DNA of 64,000 nt from Chloroflexota bacterium (GTDB taxonomy: Bacteria > Chloroflexota > UBA11872), in assembly GCA_022825895.1 (NCBI GenBank), contig JAJDVX010000033.1, positions 242,193 through 306,192 of the forward strand, read 5' to 3'. Below, one piece after another: positions 43,174 to 52,899 of this stretch (the stretch's first letter is position 1; the number at the start of each line of letters is the position of its first letter). The translations under genes were made by a program, and so were the position numbers. Under the pieces are notes generated by a model. It made no database searches and was not told the DNA's origin. It was given only the letters and a program-made list of their open reading frames with translations.

Positions 43174-44170
43174 CAAGGTTCTTTACGAGGCCGACATCAC
43201 GGCCGACGAGTTGCAGGGCAAGCGGGTCGCGGTTCTGGGTTACGGCAGCCAGGGGCATGCGCACGCGCTGAACCTGCGCGACTCCGACGCCGACGTGGTC
43301 GTCGGCCTGCGCCCGGGCAGCCCCTCACGCGCTCGAGCTGAGTCGGAGGACCTGCTGGTCCTGGACGTATCCGAAGCCGTGGACGCGTCCGAAGCCGTGA
43401 TGCTGGCCCTGCCGGACCAGGATCAGCCCCACGTCTACGAGGAGCAGATCGCGCCGGTCCTGCGGCCCGGCCACATGATTCTCTTCGCGCACGGCTTCAA
43501 CATTCACTACGGCCAGATCAATCCGCCCGCCGAGGTGGACGTGGCCATGGTGGCGCCCAAGGGGCCGGGTCACGTCCTGCGCGACCTCTTCGTCGAGGGC
43601 GTAGGGGTTCCGGGCCTGGTGGCGATCCACCAGGACGCCACCGGCCGCGCACGTGACGTGGCGCTTTCCTACGCCAAGAGCATCGGCTGCGCCAAGGCCG
43701 GCCTGATCGAGACCACCTTCAAGGACGAGACCGAAACCGACCTGTTTGGCGAACAGGCCGTGCTGTGCGGCGGCACCACTGCGCTGATCAAGACGGCCTT
43801 CGAGACCCTGGTGGACGCCGGCTACGACCCGCGCCTGGCCTATTTCGAGTGCCTGCACGAGCTCAAGCTGATCGTGGACCTGATCTACCAGGGCGGCATC
43901 AGCTACATGCGCTACTCCATCAGCGACACCGCCGAGTTCGGCGATCTGGTTTCCGGGCCGCGTGTTGTCGACGAGAACTCGCGGAAGGCCATGCAAGGCA
44001 TCCTCGAGGACGTGCAGAACGGCGAGTTCGCGCGCCGCTGGATTCTCGAGAACCAGGCGGGACGTCCGGCGTATAATGCACTTCGGAATCGCGACCTTGA
44101 GCACCCGGTTGAGGTGGTGGGTCGCGAGCTCCGCAGCATGATGGACTGGCTCCCCAAGACGCGCGAATGA
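43136..44170 (+). CDS. ilvC: Ketol-acid reductoisomerase
   Basis: A 344-residue class I enzyme that isomerises and reduces acetolactate to dihydroxyisovalerate. The NADPH fold has [18 protein letters not shown] and VGLRPGSPS. The metal ligands lie in [15 protein letters not shown] and [19 protein letters not shown]. The ATG at 43136 would overlap ilvN by 38 bases and an ATG at 43154 ([12 protein letters not shown]) by 20; the latter matches the usual length better. It is followed by a structured 147-base gap before leuA. Confidence 0.96.
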   Translation: MTSAPGMDVRVDSKVLYEADITADELQGKRVAVLGYGSQGHAHALNLRDSDADVVVGLRPGSPSRARAESEDLLVLDVSEAVDASEAVMLALPDQDQPHVYEEQIAPVLRPGHMILFAHGFNIHYGQINPPAEVDVAMVAPKGPGHVLRDLFVEGVGVPGLVAIHQDATGRARDVALSYAKSIGCAKAGLIETTFKDETETDLFGEQAVLCGGTTALIKTAFETLVDAGYDPRLAYFECLHELKLIVDLIYQGGISYMRYSISDTAEFGDLVSGPRVVDENSRKAMQGILEDVQNGEFARRWILENQAGRPAYNALRNRDLEHPVEVVGRELRSMMDWLPKTRE

Positions 44171-44191
44171 ACCGCAGGTGACGCACGACCG

Positions 44192-44245
44192 ATGCGAATG
44201 TTCCTGGTGACCTCTCGGCTCGCGCTTCCCGGCCCCTCCCACTAG
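44192..44245 (+). CDS. Short leader-type ORF before leuA (17 residues)
   Basis: A 17-codon ORF between ilvC and leuA with a GCAGGTG site 11 bases upstream. It reads MRMFLVTSRLALPGPSH, with three Leu codons, and its TAG lies in the seven-base loop of a hairpin (44233-44239 with 44247-44253). The arrangement resembles leucine leader peptides that couple translation to downstream RNA folding. Only three of seventeen codons are Leu, so the call is tentative. Confidence 0.4.
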   Translation: MRMFLVTSRLALPGPSH

Positions 44246-44289
44246 CGGAGGGGAATCCCGGGATATCCCGCGGCCGCATCCGCGGCCGC
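44233..44289 (+). promoter_or_regulatory. Hairpin series between ilvC and leuA
   Basis: Three inverted repeats follow one another: CCCCTCC/GGAGGGG (44233-44253), the palindrome CGGGATATCCCG (44259-44270) and GCGGCCGC-ATCC-GCGGCCGC (44270-44289). There is no T run, so this is not an intrinsic terminator; it could tune translation or mRNA processing between the ilv and leu halves. The leuA ribosome-binding site (TGAGGA) follows 12 bases later. Confidence 0.5.
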
Positions 44290-44317
44290 TCATGACCTAG
44301 CTGAGGAAGCTGTCACC

Positions 44318-45895
44318 ATGCGGAACGTCCGCATCTTCGACACCACTCTGCGCGACGGCGAGCAAGCAGCCGGCGGCGCGCTGACCATCGACGAAAAGCT
44401 GGAAATCGGGCGTCAACTGGCCCGCTTGAACGTTGACGTCATCGAGGCCGGGTTTCCGTTCACCTCGCCCGGCGACTTCAGGGCCGTCGACCTGCTGGCC
44501 CGCGAACTTCGCAACGTCGAAATCGCCGGGCTGAGCGGCTTCAAGCGCGAGCAGATCGATACCACCTGGGACGCGCTGAAGTCTGCCGCGCGGCCCCTGC
44601 TGCACATCGTCATTTCGACCAGCGACATCCACCTGCAACATCAGCTGCATGAGCGTCGCGAGGTCGTGCTGGACCTGACGCGCGAAAGCGTGGGCCACGC
44701 GCGCACCCTGACCGATCACATCGAGTTCTCGGCCATGGACGCCACGCGGTCCGACCTCGACTTCGTCAGCGAAGTCTTCAGCGCCGCCATCGAATCCGGC
44801 GCGACCGTTGTGAATTTCCCCGACACGGTCGGCTACGCCCAGCCGGCCGAGTTTGCGGAAATGGTCAGGTACGTGATGGACCAGACGCGCGGCATCGAGG
44901 ACGTCGTGCTGTCCGTCCATTGCCACGACGACCTGGGCCAGGCGGTGGCCAACTCGCTGGCGGCCGTCAAGGAAGGCGCGGCACAGGTTGAGTGCACGAT
45001 CAACGGTGTGGGCGAGCGCGCCGGCAATGCCTCGCTGGAAGAAATTGTGATGGCGCTGCGTACGCGCGGCGACTACTTCGAGGCCGACACGCGGCTGGTC
45101 AGCACCGAACTGGCGCGCAGCAGCCGGCTGGTGTCCAACTACATGGGCATGGTCGTACCGCCCAACAAGGCCGTTATCGGCGCCAACGCCTTCGCCCACG
45201 CGTCCGGCCTGCACCAGGACGGGATGCTGAAGGAGCGCACGACCTACGAAATCATGGACCCGTCGGATGTCGGGCTGGACGAGAGCAGCATCGTCCTGGG
45301 CAAGACCTCGGGCCGCCACGCGTTCCGCGACCGCCTGAAGCGGATGGGATACCGGCTGGCCGACGACGAGTTCCAGGCCGCCTTCCAGGCCTTCAAGGAG
45401 ATCGCCGACCGCAAGAAGACGATCACGGATCGGGACCTCGAGGCCATCGTGCAGAACGAGCAGCGCCGTGCGTTCCACCAGACGTTCGAGTTGCTGCACG
45501 TGCAGGTCAGCACCGGCACCGGCGCCATGCCGACCGCCACCGTGCGGCTGCGCTCGGACGACGGCGAGGAGCACGTCGACGCGGGCATCGGCACTGGTCC
45601 CGTGGATGCGATCTATCAGGCGATCAATCGCCTGGTGAAAGTGCCGAACCAGCTCACCGAGTTCTCGATCAACTCCGTCACCGAAGGCATCGACGCCATC
45701 GGCGAGGTAACCATCCGTATCGAGAGCAACGGCAAGACCTTCAGCGGGCACGGCGCCGACACCGACATCCTGGTCGCCAGCGCCCAGGCCTACGTCAACG
45801 CGCTGAACCGCCTGATGGCCGGCCTCGGCAAGGGCTGGTCGACAACCCCCGAGGCCACCTTGCTGGCCGACGCTTCGGGCGTTCCCGGAATCTAG
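44318..45895 (+). CDS. leuA: 2-isopropylmalate synthase
   Basis: A 525-residue enzyme that condenses acetyl-CoA with 2-oxoisovalerate, the first step to leucine. [15 protein letters not shown] carries the metal-binding Asp and catalytic Arg, [19 protein letters not shown] the HxD-type region, and [16 protein letters not shown] the third signature. [12 protein letters not shown] starts the linker, and the C-terminal leucine-sensing dimer domain ([42 protein letters not shown]) is complete. Feedback by leucine is therefore expected. leuC follows after eight bases. Confidence 0.96.
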   Translation: MRNVRIFDTTLRDGEQAAGGALTIDEKLEIGRQLARLNVDVIEAGFPFTSPGDFRAVDLLARELRNVEIAGLSGFKREQIDTTWDALKSAARPLLHIVISTSDIHLQHQLHERREVVLDLTRESVGHARTLTDHIEFSAMDATRSDLDFVSEVFSAAIESGATVVNFPDTVGYAQPAEFAEMVRYVMDQTRGIEDVVLSVHCHDDLGQAVANSLAAVKEGAAQVECTINGVGERAGNASLEEIVMALRTRGDYFEADTRLVSTELARSSRLVSNYMGMVVPPNKAVIGANAFAHASGLHQDGMLKERTTYEIMDPSDVGLDESSIVLGKTSGRHAFRDRLKRMGYRLADDEFQAAFQAFKEIADRKKTITDRDLEAIVQNEQRRAFHQTFELLHVQVSTGTGAMPTATVRLRSDDGEEHVDAGIGTGPVDAIYQAINRLVKVPNQLTEFSINSVTEGIDAIGEVTIRIESNGKTFSGHGADTDILVASAQAYVNALNRLMAGLGKGWSTTPEATLLADASGVPGI

Positions 45896-45903
45896 GAGAC
45901 GAC

Positions 45904-47310
45904 ATGGGCCAAACGCTGCTCGACAAGGTCTGGGACGCGCACTCCGTGCGTGAGCTGCCGAATGGGCAGACCCAGTTGTTCATTGGTCTGCATCTCGTGC
46001 ATGAAGTTACGAGCCCCCAGGCCTTTCAGATGCTGGCCGAGCGGGGGCTTGCGGTTCGCTACCCCGACCGCACGTTCGCCACCGTGGACCACATCATCCC
46101 CACGGACGGATCCACGCGGCCCTACGTGGATGGGATGGCCGAGCAGATGTTCGTGGCGATCGAGCAGAACGTCGAGCAGACCGGAATCCCGTTCTTCGAC
46201 CGCTCGACCGGCCGCCAGGGCATCGTGCACGTAATCGGGCCGGAACTGGGTCTCACTCAGCCCGGCATGACGATCGCCTGCGGCGACAGTCACACCAGCA
46301 CGCACGGCGCGTTTGGGGCCATTGCCTTCGGCATCGGCACCTCGCAGGTTCGCGACGTGCTGGCTACGCAGACCATCTCGGTGGCCAAGCCGCAGTGCCG
46401 GCGTATAACCGTCAACGGCAAGCTCGCTGACGGGGTGTTCGCCAAGGACGTCATCCTGGCCATCATCGGGCGGCTGGGCGTACAGGGCGGGGTCGGCTAT
46501 GCCTACGAGTACGCCGGCGACGTGTTTGACGCAATGTCCATGGACGAGCGCATGACCGTCTGCAACATGTCCATCGAAGGCGGCGCGCGCGTGGGCTACG
46601 TCAACCCCGACGAAACCGCCTACGCCTACCTGGAAGGCCGCGAATACGCCCCGAGAGGCGACGAGTTCGACAGCGCCCGCCAGTGGTGGAGCGACGTGGC
46701 CTCGGACGCGGATGCCGCCTTCGACGACGAGGTCCACATCGAAGGCGAGTCGATCGCGCCGATGGTGACCTGGGGGGTCAACCCCGGGCAAGTCGTGGGC
46801 GTGGATGACCTCATCCCGTCGCCCGACGACGTGGAAGGGCTGGACCGCCGCTCGATCCAGGACGCCCTGGACCACATGAAGCTCGCACCGGGCGCGCCGA
46901 TTGCCGGCACGCCGATCGACGTGGCCTTCGTCGGCTCCTGTACCAACAGCCGCATCTCCGATCTCCGCGAAGCCGCGCGGGTTGCCGAGGGCGGGCGAGT
47001 TCCGGCGCACGTGAAGGCGCTGGTCGTGCCGGGGTCGCAGCAGGTGAAGACCGAGGCCGAGGCCGAGGGTCTGGACGACATCTTCCGCGCCGCCGGCTTC
47101 GAGTGGCGCGACGCGGGATGCTCCATGTGCCTGGCCATGAACCCCGACAAGCTGGTCAACGACCAGGTCTGCGCCTCGTCCAGCAACCGCAACTTCAAGG
47201 GCCGCCAGGGCAGCCCGCTGGGCCGGACCCTGCTGATGAGCCCGGCCATGGTGGCCGCCGCCGCGGTCGCCGGTGAGGTGACCGACGTGCGCGCAATGGC
47301 CGCGGGCTGA
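45904..47310 (+). CDS. leuC: 3-isopropylmalate dehydratase large subunit
   Basis: A 468-residue aconitase-family subunit. [30 protein letters not shown] and [16 protein letters not shown] hold substrate residues and the first cluster cysteine, and GCSMCLAMN the other two ligands of the [4Fe-4S] cluster. The ATG at 45904 follows a short spacer after leuA; the frame is open well upstream, but that region is leuA. With LeuD it isomerises 2- to 3-isopropylmalate and can also process citramalate made by the cimA product downstream. Confidence 0.96.
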   Translation: MGQTLLDKVWDAHSVRELPNGQTQLFIGLHLVHEVTSPQAFQMLAERGLAVRYPDRTFATVDHIIPTDGSTRPYVDGMAEQMFVAIEQNVEQTGIPFFDRSTGRQGIVHVIGPELGLTQPGMTIACGDSHTSTHGAFGAIAFGIGTSQVRDVLATQTISVAKPQCRRITVNGKLADGVFAKDVILAIIGRLGVQGGVGYAYEYAGDVFDAMSMDERMTVCNMSIEGGARVGYVNPDETAYAYLEGREYAPRGDEFDSARQWWSDVASDADAAFDDEVHIEGESIAPMVTWGVNPGQVVGVDDLIPSPDDVEGLDRRSIQDALDHMKLAPGAPIAGTPIDVAFVGSCTNSRISDLREAARVAEGGRVPAHVKALVVPGSQQVKTEAEAEGLDDIFRAAGFEWRDAGCSMCLAMNPDKLVNDQVCASSSNRNFKGRQGSPLGRTLLMSPAMVAAAAVAGEVTDVRAMAAG

Positions 47311-47321
47311 GGGGGCGACAG

Positions 47322-47930
47322 ATGAGTGACCACGGACGCATCACCCACGTCGCCGGTACCGGCGTTCCGGTACGCGGCAACGATATCGACACCGACCGCA
47401 TCATCCCGGCCCGCTACCTGCGCGAGATCACGTTCGAAACGCTGGGTCCGCACGCGTTCGAGGACGACCGCAAGCAACTCAACGGCAAGCACCCGTTCGA
47501 CGACGCACGGTTTACGGGCGCGAGCGTTCTCGTGGTCAACCGCAATTTCGGCTCGGGCTCCAGCCGGGAGCACGCCCCGCAGGCCCTGATGCGGGGGGGC
47601 ATCAAGGCCATCGTCGGCGAGAGCTTTGCGGAGATCTTCTTCGGCAACTGCACCACCATCGGCATTCCCTGCCTGACCCTTCCCGCCACCCAGATCGAGT
47701 CGCTGCAGAGCCTGATCGAGGAGGCGCCCGAGACGGCGCTGGAGATTGAAGTCCGTAGCGGAACGATCACCGCCGGGCAGGCCGCCTACCAGGCCGAGTT
47801 GCCGGCATCGGTCCGGGAGGCCTTTGTCAGCGGGGAGTGGGACGCATTGTCTTCACTGCTCGAATCCGACGACGCCATCGGCGCCGTCCACGACCGGTTG
47901 CCCTACATCACCGGCTGGCCCGCTCGGTGA
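47322..47930 (+). CDS. leuD: 3-isopropylmalate dehydratase small subunit
   Basis: A 202-residue swivelling domain partner of LeuC. VRGNDIDTDRIIPARYLREI and VVNRNFGSGSSREHAPQALM are diagnostic, and AIVGESFAEIFFGNCTTIGI follows as usual. The length is normal for bacterial LeuD. A GAGGGGG site precedes the ATG. The stop overlaps the leuB GTG start (GTGA). Confidence 0.96.
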   Translation: MSDHGRITHVAGTGVPVRGNDIDTDRIIPARYLREITFETLGPHAFEDDRKQLNGKHPFDDARFTGASVLVVNRNFGSGSSREHAPQALMRGGIKAIVGESFAEIFFGNCTTIGIPCLTLPATQIESLQSLIEEAPETALEIEVRSGTITAGQAAYQAELPASVREAFVSGEWDALSSLLESDDAIGAVHDRLPYITGWPAR

Positions 47931-49018
47931 AGAACTGGCGCATCGTCGTCACCCCGGGCGACGGCATCGGTCCGGAGGTGATGGCGGCCGGCGCGGAGGT
48001 GCTGGACCACACGGCCTCGCGCTTCGGCGTGGGCGTCACGCAGTTGGAGCGACCGCTCGGCGGCAACAGCATCGACCGCTTCGGCGATCCCTGTACGGAC
48101 GAGGTCCTGCAGGACGCGCTGGACGCCGACGCCGTGTTTCTTGCGGCCGTCGGCGGTCCCAAGTGGGACGACCCGCACGCCGAGTTCACTCCGGAGGAAG
48201 GGGTGCTGCGCCTGCGCAAGGGCCTGGAGCTCTACGCCAACGTGCGACCGGTGCGCGTGTACGACGCCCTGGTCGACCAGTCGCCGTTGCGCCCGGAGGT
48301 CGTGCGCGGGACGGACATGGTGATCCTGCGCGAGCTGACGGGCGGCTTGTACTTCGGCCAGCCGAAGGAAATGCGCTTCATTGGCGGCGAGCGCGGCGCC
48401 GTGGACACGCTGGCCTATCGAGAGAGCGAGATCCGCCGGATCGTCGAGCGCGCCTTCGAGTGGGCCGCCGGTCGCCGGCGCAAGGTCTTGTCCGTGGACA
48501 AGTTCAACGTGCTGGTCACCGGTCGCTTCTGGCGCCACATCGCGAACGACATTGCGGCGCAACACCCCGACATCGAGTACGACACGATGCTGGCGGACGC
48601 GTGCGCCGCGGCCCTGGTGCGCCAGCCGACCGAATACGACGTCATTGTGACCGAAAACACCTTCGGCGACCTGCTCAGCGACGAGGCCGGCGTCTTCACC
48701 GGCTCGCTGGGCATGCTGCCCTCGGCCAGCCTGGGGGACGAGGGACGCGCGCTCTACGAACCGGTTCACGGCAGCGCGCCCGACATCGCCGGGCGGGGGA
48801 TTGCCAACCCGTTGGGTACAATCCTCAGCGTGGCGATGCTGTTTCGCCACACGTTCGAACAGCCGCAGGCGGCCTCGGCAATCGAGACGGCCGTCGAACA
48901 CACACTCAACGACGGGTTCCGAACGCCCGATATCGGCGAGGAGGGTGCGCGCCTCGTGGACACACAGTCCATGACCGCGGCGGTCATTGCCCGGATCGAG
49001 GGGCCCGCCGCCGGCTGA
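47927..49018 (+). CDS. leuB: 3-isopropylmalate dehydrogenase
   Basis: A 363-residue NAD-dependent oxidative decarboxylase. VTPGDGIGPEVMAAG, LRKGLELYANVRPVR, the active-site VDKFNVLVTGRFWR and TENTFGDLLSDEAGVFTGSL match the family, and EPVHGSAPDIAGRGIANPLG binds NAD. The start is GTG 47927, overlapping the leuD stop; the frame is open upstream inside leuD. It serves leucine synthesis and very likely 3-methylmalate oxidation in the citramalate route. Confidence 0.96.
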   Translation: MKNWRIVVTPGDGIGPEVMAAGAEVLDHTASRFGVGVTQLERPLGGNSIDRFGDPCTDEVLQDALDADAVFLAAVGGPKWDDPHAEFTPEEGVLRLRKGLELYANVRPVRVYDALVDQSPLRPEVVRGTDMVILRELTGGLYFGQPKEMRFIGGERGAVDTLAYRESEIRRIVERAFEWAAGRRRKVLSVDKFNVLVTGRFWRHIANDIAAQHPDIEYDTMLADACAAALVRQPTEYDVIVTENTFGDLLSDEAGVFTGSLGMLPSASLGDEGRALYEPVHGSAPDIAGRGIANPLGTILSVAMLFRHTFEQPQAASAIETAVEHTLNDGFRTPDIGEEGARLVDTQSMTAAVIARIEGPAAG

Positions 49019-49102
49019 CAGGCGTTTCAACGTCTCGCGGGAAGCCGGCGAGTCGACTCGCGCGTGACCGATCTCTTTCCCGCCGAGGCTTGACCGATTC
49101 CC

Positions 49103-50671
49103 ATGCAACTCTCGCTCTACGACACGACCCTGCGCGACGGCGCGCAGACGGAAGGCATCTCCTTCTCCACCGAGGACAAGCTGCGCATCGCCCAACGCCT
49201 GGACGCCTACGGCGTCCACTACATCGAGGGCGGATTCCCCGGCTCGAATCCCAAGGACCGCGACTTCTTCCGTCGCGCCGCCGAAATCTCCTGGAAGCAG
49301 ACCCGCATCTGCGCCTTCGGCGCCACGCGCTATAAGGACCGCGACGTGGCCGACGATCCCACCGTCGCCGCGCTGCTGGCCTGCGACACCCCCGCCGTCA
49401 CGATCGTGGCCAAGTTCTCCCGATTCCAGGTCGAGACGGTGTTGGAAACCAGCACCGACGAGAACCTGGCGATGATCCGCGACACGATCGCGCACCTGAA
49501 GGCCGCCGGCCGCGAGGTGATCGTCGACGCCGAGCACTTCTACGACGGTTTCAAACAGGATCCGGTCTACTCGCACGCCTGCGTGGAGGCCGCTGCCGGG
49601 GCGGGTGCCGACTGGATCATCTGCTGCGACACCAACGGCGGCGCCCTGCCGGCCGAGGTCAGTGAAGCGACGCGAGCGGCCCGCGCGTGGACGACCGTCC
49701 CCATCGGCGTCCACATGCACAACGACGCCGACCTGGCCGCCGCCAATACGCTCGCCGGCGTGGCGGCGGGCGCCCTGCAGATTCAGGGCACCGTCAACGG
49801 CTTCGGCGAGCGCTGCGGCAACGCAAATCTCACGACCCTGATCCCCACCCTGCAACTCAAGCTCGGCCACCAGTGCGTCACGGGCGAGCAGTTGCGCCAG
49901 ACCACCGAGCTCTCACGCTACGTCGGCGAGCTGGCCAACACCCCGCCCAGCGCCTTTATGCCCTACGTCGGCCACAGCGCCTTCGCGCACAAGGCCGGCT
50001 ATCACGGCAGCGGCATGCGCAAGCATGCCCAGGCCTATCAGCACATTGACCCGGCAACTGTTGGCAACGAGCGCCGCATCCTCATCTCCGAACTGGCCGG
50101 CCGCAGCAACATCGCCGAACGCGCGCGCGGCCTGGGCCTCAGCACCGACGACGCCGGCGTCAGCGAGGCGCTGGCCAAGGTCAAGGACCTCGAAGAGCGC
50201 GGCTACCAGTTTGAGGGCGCCGAGGCCTCGTTCGAGCTGCTGCTGCGCCGCCTGCGCGCCGATTACCACTCGCCGTTCGTATTCGTCGACTTCCTGGTGC
50301 TGGCCGAGACCCGCGGCGGCCGCGAGATGCTGTCCGAAGCCATGGTCAAGATCCGCGTCGGCGAAGAGATGTTTCACACCGCCGCCGAAGGCAACGGCCC
50401 GGTCAGCGCGCTGGACCACGCCGCCCGCAAGGCGCTGGAACGCTTTTTTCCCGCGTTGCAGGAGGTTCACCTGGTCGACTACAAGGTCCGCATCCTCGAC
50501 TCCGCCTCGGCCACCGATGCCAGCGTGCGCGTGCTCATCCAGTCCACCGACGGCTCACGGGAGTGGGGCACGGTGGGCAGTTCCACCAACATCATCGAAG
50601 CCTCCTGGCTGGCCCTGAAGGACAGCTACGAATACGCGCTCCTAGAGAACGGGACGAGCAGCGCAAGCTGA
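49103..50671 (+). CDS. cimA: Citramalate synthase
   Basis: A 522-residue LeuA-like enzyme of the CimA group, which condenses acetyl-CoA and pyruvate. YDTTLRDGAQTEGISFSTEDKL differs from LeuA in the typical CimA way, and YIEGGFPGSNPKDRDFF, IGVHMHNDADLAAANTLAGV and GFGERCGNANLTTLIPTL follow. The C-terminal allosteric domain is present (VSALDHAARKALERFFP, VLIQSTDGSREWGTVGSS). It gives a threonine-independent route to 2-oxobutyrate and isoleucine using LeuCD and LeuB from the same operon. Confidence 0.94.
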   Translation: MQLSLYDTTLRDGAQTEGISFSTEDKLRIAQRLDAYGVHYIEGGFPGSNPKDRDFFRRAAEISWKQTRICAFGATRYKDRDVADDPTVAALLACDTPAVTIVAKFSRFQVETVLETSTDENLAMIRDTIAHLKAAGREVIVDAEHFYDGFKQDPVYSHACVEAAAGAGADWIICCDTNGGALPAEVSEATRAARAWTTVPIGVHMHNDADLAAANTLAGVAAGALQIQGTVNGFGERCGNANLTTLIPTLQLKLGHQCVTGEQLRQTTELSRYVGELANTPPSAFMPYVGHSAFAHKAGYHGSGMRKHAQAYQHIDPATVGNERRILISELAGRSNIAERARGLGLSTDDAGVSEALAKVKDLEERGYQFEGAEASFELLLRRLRADYHSPFVFVDFLVLAETRGGREMLSEAMVKIRVGEEMFHTAAEGNGPVSALDHAARKALERFFPALQEVHLVDYKVRILDSASATDASVRVLIQSTDGSREWGTVGSSTNIIEASWLALKDSYEYALLENGTSSAS

Positions 50672-50690
50672 TACCCGCGGGCCATCCGGC

Positions 50691-50696
50691 TAGAAT
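50691..50696 (+). promoter_or_regulatory. Candidate -10 element before the coiled-coil gene
   Basis: TAGAAT, about 50 bases before the GTG start at 50747 and 20 bases after the cimA stop. The same hexamer occurs upstream of three other genes in the window. No -35 is obvious. Confidence 0.35.
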
Positions 50697-50746
50697 TGCC
50701 CTGGTGGTCCATCGTTCATAGTCGGGCGGGAACGGGAGTCGTTCGC

Positions 50747-51229
50747 GTGACGCCGGATTTGATCGGGATTATTAGCGTGGGCGTGGCGCTGGCAGCGCTG
50801 ATCGTCGGCATGTGGATTCAACTCAGCCGCCGCATGGATCGATTCGACGACCGTCAGGGTGCCCTTGAAGCTCAACTCGCTGCATTGACAGCGCAACTCG
50901 CCGGATTGACAGCCCAGTTCGCCGGGTTTGAAAAGCGCTTCGCCGGGCTCGAACAACGGTTCGCCGCATTGGAAGCAAAATTCGCAGCGCTGGAGACACA
51001 GTTTGCGGAGATGAAGGTGCAATTCGCGAGGTTGGACTCGCGCCTCTCAGTCGTTGAATCCCAGATCGTCGCGCTGCAATCCCAAGTCGGAGAGTTGCAG
51101 GCCCAGAGCGCTGCGGTCGAACACCGCCTGGCATCCGTCGAGCGCGGGCAGGCGCATCTCGAGGGCGTGCTCGAAGGCCTGATCGTCGGCATGCGCAACG
51201 GCCCGTCTCCAACCGAGGCGGCGGCCTAG
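50747..51229 (+). CDS. Membrane-anchored coiled-coil protein with heptad repeats
   Basis: A 160-residue protein. The N-terminus is one hydrophobic helix (IGIISVGVALAALIVGMWI). The rest is a nearly unbroken coiled coil built of short repeats: QLAALTAQLAGLTAQFAGFE, then KRFAGLEQRFAALEAKFAAL and so on, each seven residues with A/L at core positions. It ends GMRNGPSPTEAAA. The start is GTG 50747 with GGGAG about ten bases upstream. No enzymatic domain is visible; a structural or scaffold role is inferred. It resembles in kind, not sequence, the small coiled-coil protein at 5.5 kb. Confidence 0.7.
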   Translation: MTPDLIGIISVGVALAALIVGMWIQLSRRMDRFDDRQGALEAQLAALTAQLAGLTAQFAGFEKRFAGLEQRFAALEAKFAALETQFAEMKVQFARLDSRLSVVESQIVALQSQVGELQAQSAAVEHRLASVERGQAHLEGVLEGLIVGMRNGPSPTEAAA

Positions 51230-51280
51230 AGCAGCGAGCCTGGCGATGGACGGCCGCTAGCCGGACGAACGGTCGGCGGC

Positions 51281-52393
51281 TCAGGCCAGCCGAATCAACT
51301 CCGTCGTGACCTGCGTAATCGCCCGCAACTGGTCGTGCGGCATGTACTCGCGCACCGAGTGCACGTCGATATACCCCATGCCCAGGCACACGGACCTGAT
51401 GCCCTTCTCATTGAACTCATGGGCGTCACTGCCACCGCCCGTGCTCACGTGTTGCGGCTCAATCCCGGCGGCCGCAATCGCGGCATCGGCCAGTGCCACC
51501 GCGGGATCCCCTTCGTCCAGTTCGTAGGCCGTATAGAACGTGTGCGTCTCGATATCCACGTCGCCGCCAAAGTCGTCCGCCGCCTGCTCCGCCGCGCCCA
51601 CGATGTCCGCCACCTGCGACTCCAGCCGCTCCTCGGAAAGGCTGCGGGTTTCCACCGTCACCTCGGCCTCCGGCGCGACGATGTTGTACGCCTCGCCGCC
51701 GGAGATGATCCCCACGTTCGCCGTCGTAATCTCGTCCACCCGCCCCAGCGGCATCCGGTCGATCGCCCGCGCCGCCATGCCGATCGCGCTGACCCCAAGC
51801 TCTGGCTCCACCCCCGCGTGCGCCGCCTTGCCCCGAAAGGTGAAGTTGAAGCGCCGCTGCCCCGGCGCCCGCATCACCACGTTGCCAACCGGCCCGCCCG
51901 CGTCCAGCACGTAGCAGCGGCGTCCAACTACGTCGTTCGCGTCAAACGCCTTCGAGCCGATGTGCCCCACGTCCTCCCCGGTGGTAAACAGCAGTTCCAC
52001 CGGCCCGTGCGGCACCCCTGACTCGTGGTACGCCCGCACCGCTTCCATGATGGCGGCCACCCCCGCCTTGTCGTCCGCCCCCAACACCGACGAGCCGTCC
52101 GAATACACCCCGTCGTCCTTCACCACCGGCGTCATCTCCGGCGTCGGCCGCACCGTGTCCATGTGCGCGTTCAGGATGATCGGCTCGCCGTCCCTCCCCC
52201 GCGCCGGCCACTCCCCAATCAGGTTCCCGTGCGGGTCCGACCGCCACGTAATCCCCAACCCGTCCATCCGCGGCTTGATCACCGCCACCACCCGCTCCTC
52301 GTCGCCGTAGTAGCTGTCCACGGATAGGAGGGCGACGAAGGTGTCGAGGAGGCGGTCGAAGTTAATCCCAATCGGACGTGCGGCGGTGGTCAT
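51281..52393 (-). CDS. M20-family peptidase (peptidase T-like)
   Basis: A 370-residue metallopeptidase or deacylase with two zinc ions. Visible ligands and motifs are LNAHMDTVRP (His, Asp), VLGADDKAGVAAIMEAVRAY (bridging Asp), TTGEDVGHIGSKAFD (catalytic Glu and ligand), and DVHSVREYMP (final His). The central dimerisation domain (HAGVEPELGVSAIGMAARAI) is present. The group includes PepT tripeptidases and related exopeptidases. No signal peptide is seen, so it is cytoplasmic. Confidence 0.88.
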   Translation of the reverse strand: MTTAARPIGINFDRLLDTFVALLSVDSYYGDEERVVAVIKPRMDGLGITWRSDPHGNLIGEWPARGRDGEPIILNAHMDTVRPTPEMTPVVKDDGVYSDGSSVLGADDKAGVAAIMEAVRAYHESGVPHGPVELLFTTGEDVGHIGSKAFDANDVVGRRCYVLDAGGPVGNVVMRAPGQRRFNFTFRGKAAHAGVEPELGVSAIGMAARAIDRMPLGRVDEITTANVGIISGGEAYNIVAPEAEVTVETRSLSEERLESQVADIVGAAEQAADDFGGDVDIETHTFYTAYELDEGDPAVALADAAIAAAGIEPQHVSTGGGSDAHEFNEKGIRSVCLGMGYIDVHSVREYMPHDQLRAITQVTTELIRLA

Positions 52394-52899
52394 CGTCGGG
52401 TTCGCTCAGGTCAGCAACATTGCCCGCATTGTGACGCATCACGCGAATCTCATTTCACCGCCCGCTGCCGGCCGGGCATACAACCGGGAAAGACGACCCG
52501 GCCCCTTAAGTTCAACGAGCGGCCCACCAAATGGACCGCTCGTTTTTCGTAGCGTTTTCGGGCGCGGCTAAATCCGTACCCGGGTGTCACGCGACGTTAC
52601 CCGGCGCTCACCTCACATACGGCAGCGCTCGAAAAGCCACGACTAGCATCACCCATATGTATCACCCCCTCAGCGTTTCGGAATACACGGCCCAACGCCG
52701 CTGTCCGGTATGCGGCCATTATGCACCAAACCAACCTCGCCGCCATCATTAATTCCCCCGGAAGCTGCCGCCATCCAGGCGCTAGCCGGCCGCCGCGGCC
52801 CCGCTCGTTCGTGACACCTGGCCCGCACGACGCTGAAGCCGTACGGTTCGCCACAATGACTTGGGCGAAAATGCTGGATGGCTTGCTGATCGTTGCCGG
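52394..52899. other. Gene-poor intergenic region with an orphan terminator
   Basis: About 500 bases without a convincing gene. It contains a GC-rich inverted repeat GGCCGGG ... CCCGGCC (52471-52504 region), then an intrinsic terminator on the plus strand at 52514-52546 with no upstream plus-strand gene to serve. A 31-codon frame at 52657 with CPVCG is too weak to call. The terminator suggests a short plus-strand transcript. Confidence 0.5.
52514..52546 (+). terminator. Orphan intrinsic terminator
   Basis: ACGAGCGG pairs with CCGCTCGT around a loop of about 14 bases and is followed by TTTTT. It reads on the plus strand, but the nearest upstream genes on that strand end more than 1.2 kb earlier, so an untranslated RNA or long read-through would be its only client. 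Confidence 0.75.

Noticed and set aside
44254..44289. An intrinsic terminator between ilvC and leuA
   Set aside because: The hairpins are strong but no T run follows, so it is described as a structured region.
47903..49870. A 655-codon open frame on the minus strand
   Set aside because: It is opposite leuB and cimA and shows no domain.
52657..52752. A 31-codon plus-strand frame with CPVCG
   Set aside because: It is very short, has no ribosome-binding site and no second metal-binding pair.
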